Assembly (NCBI GenBank): GCA_002118135.1
Contig: BDIU01000174.1
Location: 1-64,000, forward strand
Length of the DNA stretch: 64,000 bases
Reading direction: 5' to 3'
From: Trebouxia sp. TZW2008
Lineage: Eukaryota; Chlorophyta; Trebouxiophyceae; Trebouxiales; Trebouxiaceae
Positions 55,101 to 61,900 of the stretch are shown in pieces. Each line of letters starts with the position of its first letter. Positions within the stretch are counted from its first letter, which is position 1. Under the pieces are notes generated by a model that ran no database searches, was not told the origin of the DNA, and saw nothing but the letters and a program-made list of their open reading frames with translations. A program made the translations under genes and the position numbers.

Positions 55101-57766
55101 TGATGAGGTCCGCTTTGTGCTCTAGCACTGTGATGAGAGCTCTTGTCAAACCAGTACCAGTCTCCATGCCACTCAGGCGGGAGTCACCAATCTTGCATGA
55201 AATGATCTGGGCGCCTACAGCAAAGCACACAGAAGAAGTCATTAACCCAAAGCTCATGTTGATGAGGTCCGCTTTGTGTCCCAGCACTGTCATCAGAGCT
55301 CTTGTCAAGCCGGTGCCAGTCTCCATGCCCTTCAGGCGGGAGTCACCAAGCTTGGGTGAAATGATCTGAGCGCCTATAGCGTTACACAAGACGATAGATT
55401 GTAGTATGTGATAGACAGTATGTGTATATAGTGACCGGTATATAGCGTACAAGACAGTTGCCGATAACAATGATGAGATTTGCTCTCTGGTTCAGCACTG
55501 TGATGAGAGCTCTTGTCAAGCCGGTACCAGTCTCCATGCCACTCAGGCGGGAGTCACCAATCTTGCATGAATTGATCTGGGCGCCTGCAGTGTAGCACAG
55601 CTTTACTGAATTCCATGTGACATCCAGGCAAACTTGGACGCGGAGACTTTGTGTCAATCAGGTGCACAGGCACTGTTGTTGCGTCCACATGATCCTGTTG
55701 ATCCTGCTGTTGATCCTGCTGTTGATCCTGCTGTTGATCCTGCTGTTGAGCTGAGTTTTATGATTCTTGTATATTGTGCACACGAGGCAAGCACGCAGAC
55801 AGGCCAACAGGCGGGTGTGAGAGGGCAGCAAGTTGAAGAGAACCAAGAAGATTGGAAAAGTTAGGAAGGTCAGGAAGCCAGGCAATCCTCACCAGGTGCA
55901 ATGCCATTTAAGGCTGGATTCTCAGGCTGATGAGCAGCAGTAATCCCAGCCACATGGGTCCCATGTGCTCCAGAGTCCACCACAATTGACAAGCTCTTCC
56001 CTTCATCGTAAATATTGCACACAAAATTGCAGCCATCTTCCGCACTCAGTGTGGCGTGCTTGCGCTCATGCTTGTAGTTGGTAAGGGGTTCAAACTCTGC
56101 CAGTGAACCTTTGCTGCTGCCCGCCTCGTACATGTCAGATGAGTCAATGGCTGCTCGCCAGTGAGTGCCATCGTACCATACCACACAGTTGAGCATGGGA
56201 CCTGGACACAAGCAGCAAGCACCATGTAATGACGTTGTATACTGCTTTGATTGTACAACAATTAGAGAACGCTACAGTGGATGATATTGGTAACATGTTG
56301 ATAGGATTTGATAAGCACATCAGTCATTATCCAAGGTGAAACAGAATTTGTTGCTGCCCTTCGTGATTTCAAGCCTGACATCAGTTTGGACAGCCTGATG
56401 CAAAAGACTATCAGCATCTTGATCATCTCGCAGCACAGGGCTGTCAGAGCGTAGATCAAGCACTAGTAAGGCCTACGCCACGACAACATGTAGGCTACTG
56501 TCAATTGGGCGTTCTAGCTTTGCACTGAATTATGCTTGAAGCATGTCCAATGCTCAGCTATACTGATCAACCTGGGCAATATTGCTGAAGGCTTGTCAAT
56601 ATACCGACAAATTACCTGTGTCTTCATACTTTGCTGACAGGTCCTTCAAAATCTCAGTGCGTGTCTGGTGCTCCTCCTTCATCTTCTTCTCCTGCTCTTT
56701 GTCCTCACTGCTCTTCTTCTTGCCTGAGTCTGAGTCCTTGCCAGAGGCATCGCTGAGTCCAGCCCATGCAGTGGAGATGCATTTGGCTTGCTGCTCATCC
56801 CAGCGCTTTTTCCTGTCCTCTTTCATGCGTTTCTTCAAACCAGGAGGGACCAGCTCAAATACATGCTTGACCCCCACATGCCACTTGCCTGGAATCAAAA
56901 TGCCAACACGCTGTTGGGCACATGTGCTAGGTGTGTGCGGCGCGAGTTTTGTCTTGCCAGTCTGGCTTTCCTGTCCACTTCCATGCGTTTCTGCAAGCCA
57001 GGAGGGACCAGCCCAAACACATGCTTGACTCCCACATGCCACTTGCCCGAACCAAAATGCTAACACAGTTTGAACACATGTGCTAGGTGTGTGCGGCGCA
57101 AGTCTTGTTTTGCCAGTCTGGCTTTCCTGTCCTCTTTCATGCGTTCCTTCAAGCCAGGAGGGACCAGCTGAAACACATGCTTGACTCCCACATGCCACTT
57201 GCATGCATCAAAACGCACTTTTCAGCACACGTGCTGGGTGTGTGGCGTGCAAGTCTTGTCCTGCCAGTCTGGCTTTCCTCTTTCGTGAATGAGCATCAGT
57301 TCAACAGGCAGTTTGTCAAAGAATCAATGGGGTTGTCCCATGAGCAACCCGGCCTGGCAAGACCAGGCTTGTGCTACAACCACACTTGTCCAGTGAACAA
57401 GAAATTGAGAGATCATCAATATTGTCACTGTTCGAACGCTTTTGCAGTCCACAAGAGTGGTGAGCAGACAAGATTGACGATGATTGAATGCAGCAGCGTT
57501 GTCCAAGCAAAAGCTAGGATGCTCTGCAACATCAATCTAGGTCATGAAGTTGTGCTGACGCAATCCCTCAAGCAGTGTCCTCAAATGCCCTTCAATGAGT
57601 ATGGGACCTATCAGTTTAGTAGTTTTTGTCAGCATGTAAAGTCACAAACTGATACGTGCCATGCTTGTTGAAGGGCTTGCTGTACACTCATAGAGAAATA
57701 AGTTAGCACAATGAGAAACCTCAGCTGCTGCCAGGGTTGGTTTGTTTACCATTCAAGCAGCAGCAT

Positions 57767-57814
<48 letters not shown>

Positions 57815-58649
57815 GAACTGCTGAGTGATGCATCTGCCCAAACAGTGTAAACAAAGACTGCAAGCAGTGCCTCTGCTGTGTGTAGATTGTTTCTATGCAG
57901 TGTACCTGAAGGATTCGTCCATTCAGGGTTGACTTTCAACTTGTCATCATGAATGCCGACAATGCTCCCTTCTTCTGCTTCGACAACTTTCGATGTGTCA
58001 ACATCGCCGCTGCCAGTCCCGTCTACAACATCCAAAATCTGCAGGAACATCAAACTATGTCATGGGGATGCGAAATCTGTGGCACATGTGGGGTTGCAGT
58101 CAAATGCTGCATGGCTTGACCTTGGGCTTGCCATCTGTTGTTGTCTGCAAGCCCTCAGCTCCTGCACGCAAAGCATCGTTATTGGAAGCAACTGAGCAGT
58201 ATCTGATCTGGCAGCGCACAGCACCTGCCTGGATCAACGCCGGTGTCGAAAATGGCCACGGTCACTCCTCGACCATCACTTTCGGGCTGTTTCTGCAAGC
58301 GATAAACTGTGTCACGACCAGCTTGACGCAACTGTTGCGTGCAGAGTGCGGTAGCATTGGACACCTTCAGAAAGGACAAGGCACCTATTTCCTCTTTGGG
58401 CAAAGCTGCTGCAAATGACAAGTCAGCCCCTGCCGGCATGTTGTCTGCGACTGCCTCGCTGATTGCTGCTAGTGTAGGGCGCTTGGTATGCCCAGCGACG
58501 ACAATCGCAGATGATGTTCGCAAACCAAATCGCCCTGTGGTCGAGTGTCTTGGCTTGCAATAGAGCCGCGTTGACCTATCGGCACAGGTATGTCTGAACG
58601 GCAGACCTCGTCCTGCAGTCGACGCTGAACTCAGAGGCGTAAGAAGCAT
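40112..58649 (-). CDS. TPP2: tripeptidyl peptidase II, about 1535 aa, 25 exons
   Basis: Exons (high to low): 58649-58229, 58161-58121, 58038-57906, 56888-56616, 56201-55893, 55214-55036, 54461-54291, 53546-53326, 52880-52793, 52214-52032, 51467-51345, 51017-50929, 50418-50240, 49856-49652, 48999-48941, 48425-48340, 48096-48017, 47861-47652, 47002-46710, 46229-46079, 44146-44017, 43642-43337, 42450-42259, 41470-41145 and 40271-40112; phases agree to the stop. The subtilase residues are present: Asp ([10 protein letters not shown]), His (GAHGTHVAG), oxyanion Asn (SSAGNAGP) and Ser (NGTSMSSP). Later landmarks are [25 protein letters not shown] and the terminal FPLF. TPPII removes tripeptides downstream of the proteasome in giant spindle complexes. 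The N-terminus is Ser/Arg-rich and targeting-like, as in plant TPPII. Intron 1 needs a GC donor. A Ser/Gln/Ala-rich insert ([10 protein letters not shown] repeats) lies in exon 22; part of the usual spacer between exons 22 and 23 was not found. Confidence 0.9.
40380..40690 (-). repeat. two copies of the start of TPPII exon 25
   Basis: Minus-strand units at about 40680-40630 and 40431-40385 reproduce 'gatgtgcag|ggctctc' and ...AEPDDKP, then diverge ('ggcaatcaatggcac' instead of the coding continuation). Acceptor AG and first codons are intact, so they could compete with the true acceptor at 40271 but would lead out of frame or into intron. Confidence 0.8.
40950..41066 (-). repeat. pseudo-exon copy of the end of TPPII exon 24
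   Basis: Reads [20 protein letters not shown] and then a TAA stop before GWPATAIK, followed by a preserved 'atcaa|gtac' donor. It copies the last third of exon 41470-41145 and lies downstream of it. The stop shows it is not an alternative coding exon. Confidence 0.85.
42535..42912. repeat. copies of TPPII exon 23 start, one of them inverted
   Basis: Minus-strand copies: 42605-42535 ([20 protein letters not shown], with acceptor 'cgtcag') and 42912-42855 ([16 protein letters not shown]). A plus-strand copy at 42776-42835 reads [16 protein letters not shown] preceded by 'tgtgctgcag', that is, the same junction in inverted orientation. All derive from the beginning of exon 42450-42259. Confidence 0.8.
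43130..43195 (-). repeat. copy of the end of TPPII exon 22
   Basis: Minus strand encodes [20 protein letters not shown], copying the last ~65 nt of exon 43642-43337, with a 'gtagtg' at the donor position. Located downstream of its source exon. Confidence 0.75.
43880..43935 (-). repeat. dispersed repeat R2, minus copy
   Basis: Minus strand: 'gctagacaggcccagcaggc' then 'ccagctaggtacgtactgga'. Bordered on one side by an 'atgaatgaatcac' / 'gaaatgaaatc' simple run. In a TPPII intron. Confidence 0.65.
44230..44475 (-). repeat. copies of the start of TPPII exon 21
   Basis: Two units, at about 44318-44230 ([16 protein letters not shown]) and 44470-44400 ([15 protein letters not shown]), each preceded by an intact 'gctgcag' or 'gttgcag' acceptor, copy the beginning of exon 44146-44017 ([15 protein letters not shown]). 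A third trace lies at about 46010-45970. All are upstream of the exon. Confidence 0.8.
44925..45062 (-). mobile_element. LINE reverse-transcriptase fragment, minus copy
   Basis: Minus strand reads [20 protein letters not shown], the catalytic YADD region (here HDDE) of a non-LTR reverse transcriptase, followed by a short open stretch. It lies head-to-head with a plus-strand fragment of the same region at 45080, separated by about 20 bp. Located inside a TPPII intron. Confidence 0.7.
45080..45448 (+). mobile_element. LINE reverse-transcriptase fragment, plus copy
   Basis: Plus strand reads [20 protein letters not shown], the palm-domain YADD box, then [13 protein letters not shown] (the 'Gl..n..Ktk.m' strand), a stop, and after frame changes [14 protein letters not shown] ('fkYLGs') and [15 protein letters not shown] ('I..a..af..l'). 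This is the normal order of a LINE reverse transcriptase from the catalytic box onward. Degenerate and inside a TPPII intron. Confidence 0.8.
45477..45650 (+). repeat. dispersed repeat R1
   Basis: Starts 'tttgaatgactgctttcagt' and contains 'ttgtccttactcagaggtat', 'cagtcagaatgcagtgcttg' and 'aagagatactgtagtg'. It directly follows the reverse-transcriptase fragment, so R1 might be a tail of that element, but other R1 copies have no such neighbour. Confidence 0.65.
45785..45838 (-). repeat. dispersed repeat R2, minus copy
   Basis: Minus strand: 'gctgaaggctcagcaggacc' then 'agctaggcgcatactg'. Followed by an 'attgattgaatgcatga' run as in other R2 copies. In a TPPII intron. Confidence 0.55.
46538..46582 (-). 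repeat. copy of the donor end of TPPII exon 19
   Basis: Minus strand 'aagcgctccttgcatacag|gtaggc' copies the last ~25 nt of exon 47002-46710 with its GTAGGC donor intact. Downstream of its source. Confidence 0.75.
47034..47102 (-). repeat. copy of the start of TPPII exon 19
   Basis: Minus strand encodes [19 protein letters not shown], nearly identical to the beginning of exon 47002-46710, but the AG of the acceptor is lost (ccgg in place of ccag). Upstream of its source. Confidence 0.85.
49890..50012 (-). repeat. decayed copy of the start of TPPII exon 14
   Basis: Reads [13 protein letters not shown], stop, M, stop, [16 protein letters not shown] on the minus strand. This is exon 49856-49652 with two stops. 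Upstream of its source exon. A fragment of exon 13's end (SSIYTAP) lies near 50195-50150, downstream of exon 13. Confidence 0.8.
50695..50795. repeat. GCACG/GCACA simple-sequence array in a TPPII intron
   Basis: Runs of 'ggcacggcac', 'ggcacgtcac' and 'cagcacagcac' in the intron between exons 12 and 13. Not coding. Confidence 0.85.
51142..51217 (-). repeat. pseudo-exon copy of TPPII exon 12 start
   Basis: Preceded by 'tgtgtgcag' and reading [11 protein letters not shown], stop, [11 protein letters not shown]. It copies exon 51017-50929 ([20 protein letters not shown]). The in-frame TAA makes it non-coding. Upstream of its source. Confidence 0.85.
51828..51912 (-). repeat. copy of the end of TPPII exon 10 with intact donor
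   Basis: Encodes [20 protein letters not shown] and HPKLHE, copying the end of exon 52214-52032 with a 24-nt in-frame gap, then 'gaa|gtatgg'. The frame is open and the donor kept. Downstream of its source. Confidence 0.8.
52505..52742 (-). repeat. copies of the end and donor of TPPII exon 9
   Basis: Minus-strand units near 52742-52640 ([14 protein letters not shown] in shifted frames, with a TAG) and 52560-52505 (donor plus first intron bases 'ctgcccctgcccttgt'). Both lie downstream of exon 52880-52793. Confidence 0.65.
53150..53265 (-). repeat. copy of the catalytic-Ser exon end (TPPII exon 8)
   Basis: Reads [20 protein letters not shown] and MAISQQ, then 'cag|gtgcaa'. It copies the C-terminal part of exon 53546-53326 just after the catalytic GTS. 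The frame is open and a donor is present. Downstream of its source. Confidence 0.85.
53640..54022 (-). repeat. copies of the start of TPPII exon 8
   Basis: Units at about 53735-53640 ([20 protein letters not shown]), about 53845-53805 (a central fragment with a stop) and 54022-53935 ([20 protein letters not shown]) copy the beginning of exon 53546-53326 ([20 protein letters not shown]). All lie upstream of the exon and none reaches the catalytic Ser. Confidence 0.85.
54095..54192 (-). repeat. copy of the end of TPPII exon 7
   Basis: Encodes [20 protein letters not shown] and RQQITQ, copying the last ~90 nt of exon 54461-54291, but the donor GT has become AT. Downstream of its source. Confidence 0.85.
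54538..54630 (-). repeat. copy of the start of TPPII exon 7 (oxyanion Asn region)
   Basis: After an intact 'tgttcag' acceptor it reads [20 protein letters not shown] and TTVGAPAG, then a possible 'g|gtaacc' donor. It copies the first ~85 nt of exon 54461-54291. Upstream of its source. It could be included as a cassette only with a frame consequence that needs testing. Confidence 0.85.
54820..54928 (-). repeat. copy of the end of TPPII exon 6
   Basis: Encodes [20 protein letters not shown] and then loses the donor (GTGACG of the source has become ATGCTG). Copies the 3' part of exon 55214-55036. Downstream of its source. Confidence 0.8.
55250..55595 (-). repeat. two copies of the start of TPPII exon 6
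   Basis: Units at about 55380-55254 ([20 protein letters not shown], then ...[11 protein letters not shown]) and 55592-55480 ([20 protein letters not shown], then drift) copy the first two thirds of exon 55214-55036, each behind a TATAG or TGCAG acceptor in the same phase. The first is fully open. Upstream of the source. Confidence 0.85.
56920..57290 (-). repeat. two copies of TPPII exon 4 start alternating with R3
   Basis: Around 57210-57125 and 57035-56965 the minus strand repeats [13 protein letters not shown] codons ('gcaagtggcatgtgggagtc', 'ggtccctcctggcttg') that begin exon 56888-56616. Each is followed by the R3 block ('agactggcaagacaa', 'cacacacctagcac'). The acceptor AG is missing in the nearer copy ('cggg'). 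Unit about 150 bp. Confidence 0.8.
57345..57385 (+). repeat. dispersed repeat R3, plus copy
   Basis: 'ggcctggcaagaccaggctt' followed by 'gtgctacaaccacactt'. Opposite in orientation to the three R3 blocks just below it (56920-57290). Confidence 0.5.
57757..57813. repeat. AGC/GCT microsatellite in a TPPII intron
   Basis: About eighteen nearly perfect AGC triplets. In the intron between exons 3 and 4, therefore not translated in the predicted gene. Confidence 0.9.
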
Positions 58650-58955
58650 CAGCTGCCCCCTCTTCAGACAGTACTGCAGGTCAATGTCGCTTGCTTACAG
58701 GTCTGCGCAGGCGAGTCGCCTGTGAGCCACGCTTCTAAGCTTTGCCACTGCTCGTGCAGCGGTGGAGGCATCGCAGCATCACATAGACAAGCCTTTTCAA
58801 ATTCGCTCAGCACAGCACCAGCTCGAGCCTCGAGCGTTGGGAAAGCGCGGGAGCCTCTGCTGCTAAGTGGCACGGCAGACGTAAGCAGGACATGCGTGCA
58901 TCGTAACGAAGTCTTGTGATTTGCGGCACTCAGTCAGTCCCATTGGCCAGCTGCC
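58650..58955. promoter_or_regulatory. divergent promoter of TPPII and SAS-6
   Basis: 306 bp between the ATG of TPPII (58649, minus) and the ATG of SAS-6 (58956, plus). A minus-strand open frame runs through most of it (LEARAGAVLSEFEKACLCDA), so the TPPII transcript or even its coding region could start further upstream, narrowing the promoter. Confidence 0.5.
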
Positions 58956-61900
58956 ATGCCTCTTGTGATCGATAACAACACTAGGTCTTGGGAAAGCTTT
59001 GACGTGCAAACAGCCTCGACTCTGTACTGGAAGGCTCTTCCAGTGCTGGTTCGCCAAAATGATCGGGAGGAGCAAACAAATGAGCTGACAGTGCGTATAC
59101 TGTCAGGAGTGAACCGCAACAACCACAACTCCAGAGTAAGTCAGCAAGCATGCAAAACAAAGGCGTGCAATGACACGCATCATGATCTGTGTCACGTTCA
59201 CAACTGCAGATCTTAAGGATTCACCTGTCAAGTGACGATGACTTGTTCTTCTTGCATACGCTTGAAGTCAGCGAGGAGGAGTTCCAAAGCTTGAAAGTGG
59301 AGCAAGGGATCCTAGTAGACTTTGGCAACTTTCCTGGCAAAGTAATAACCCTGTTGCAGAAATGCATACTTGCTCAGAAAGAAGACCCTCCAAGGTGCGC
59401 ATGCTGTCCTGACTTATATATATATAGAGCAGCTCAATCCAAACAAAAGCAGCATGGAGTATCCACAGCCTTCAAATATTGCACAAGTCCCTCATCGCAC
59501 CAACTCTCCCCCTGCAGATTCCAGGCTGTCCTGTCAGCAAGAGGGTCTGACTCTGTGTTCAAGATAGTCGAGACAAATGATTTCAATCAGTTGCCGCACA
59601 TCACCCTAGCCTTCAGACCTGGCAATGACATTGCTGTCAAACAGGTCAGATGCTTTCTCGCATTCACAATGTGCCAGCTTGCATAATACTTGCTGCTCTT
59701 GGGCCAGCGCAACTGCTTCTTTGATTTCCTGGGGCAGCCGCACTAGCTGCCCTCAGGACTGCCATCAACAGCAATACTTAACAGCCTTGTCTGCTTCTGC
59801 AGTTTCTGGCATTCCGGCTGTCAGAGGTCAAGCTTAGCAATGAGCAGCTGACAGCAAATCTGAGCTTGACAACAGTAAGCTGCAACCTCTGCGAAGTTGC
59901 ATGCATGGCAGCATCAGGCTGGCAGCATGTATCACATGCAGCTGCTGGACCCATAGAGGCTGCTGTTCTGACCATCACCTACAACATGTCAAGCAGGCTT
60001 GCATTGTCTTCGTTTCACTGCTGCATGCATCACACAAAATTGTTGTCACACATGTGAGTTCTCTGTGTCAGGTCTCAACTTGTGCTGCACTGCTCAGGCC
60101 GACCATGACGGCACACAAACCTGTTGTTGCACTTCAAGCTGTGCACAGCATTTCTGAGCTCGTGCAATACTGTTTAGGGTGACCGTGACAGCACCCAGCA
60201 GAAGCTAGAGGACACAACCCAGCAGCTGGCTGAAAGCCGTGAGATGCATGAGCGGACTCTGCTTGAGCAGCAGGCGCACTCCAAGACTAAAGACGCACAA
60301 GCTCTTGAGGAAAAGACCAAAGAGCTGGCCCAGTTGAAAGCCACCTTAGACCAGTAAGAAGCATGCTGCAGCTTTGACCCTGCGTACAAAGATTCATTGT
60401 CATCCACGCAGCTACAAAGCACTTTTCATGATATGTCTCAGTATAAGATTGCAATGACAAGGTTTGCTTGCAGGCTTGCTTTCACCTTTACCATGACTTG
60501 CAGTCCTTGGTGTACATTGGCAAGCACTGTGGTTGCATGCTTTGATTATGCAAGGCATCCATGATGCCAGCATGCATTGCTCACAACATTTGTCCATCCT
60601 GAGACACATGATTGTGGTCTCTTGCAGGGAGCGAGATCGACTTGAGACAAAGTATAGGGAGCAGCTGGACGCATTGACAGACCGAGGCAATGACTTGGAC
60701 CAGGAGAATCGCCAGCTGCGCAGTCTGAAATATGAGCTAGACACTAGGGTAAAGCATCAAAACATCTTCTACATGCCTTGCAGAACCAAATTCTACTTGT
60801 CTCATGTGCAAGTATGCCACCGATGCTAGACATGCTTATGCATCTGTGCCTGCAGATCTTGTGAGCATGCTGTCTTGACCTGGGCCAGCAGCACCTGCAA
60901 ATGAAAATATTTGGCACTCAGTAATTCCAAAAGTAGATGAGAGCCCACACGCATTAACAGTTGGCTTCAAAGGCCAAATCTCTCCATGTCTGCATAGCAA
61001 AATAGCATGAACAATTGCAAAGTTGCCCGTACCATATATCCGATCATGCAGGTCAGTGAGTTGAGCCACAAGCTAGGTACGGCTGAAGGGAATTGTAGAT
61101 CACTAGAAGAAGAGTTGAAAAGGCTGCAGAATCAGCACCTCCAGCTGAGTCGAGGCAAGAGTGACAGAGATGTTGAGGCAAATGAGCTCAGAGCCAAGCT
61201 GCGATCTGCTGATGAGAAGGTACAGAGGACTTGCCCCTTGGACAGCTTGCTCATGCCTGGTGCCATCACTGGTTATGCTGTCAGCTGCATAATGCCTTGA
61301 GATGCAGGTTGCTACAGTGACTTTCAATGTAACGACTGCTTTGGGTCCCAAGACAAGTGTCCTGATATCAGGTTGGTCCTTTCTGAGGGGTTCCACTTGT
61401 CAGTAAAATGCATGCTCAACAGCTGACATACCAAATGAGGCTTTATTAAGTCTGTTTGACTGGTGTCCTGTGCATATGCTGCAGCAGAATGCACTCTGTG
61501 TACTGCACACTGATTTCCAATGCGCGTGTGCTGTTCACATGCATTGCAAGCACAATCTTGCAAGCCTATACAAGCTTATTCTTGCTGCACAAACGTCAGC
61601 ACATAGTACACCTGCTCAATGCTTACCTAAGGCCGCCTGGCTCACTGCAAGCATCATCCTGGAGGAGTCACAAGCAAGGCTGCCTTTTTCCAAAAGCAGA
61701 CAGGATCTACTGCTTGTTTCACTGATGAGGCTGCTCAATTCGTGCAATGACTAAGTGACTGAGTGAAGCAAATAAAACAAGCCCTCACATTTGATGCAGC
61801 ATAGTGAGACTGAAAATTGATGTTTAGAGAGCATTTAATTGCTGAGTGGTTTGCTTGTTTGCTGAATGAAGTTCCTGCCATTTCTGTGCAGTCAGGAGAA

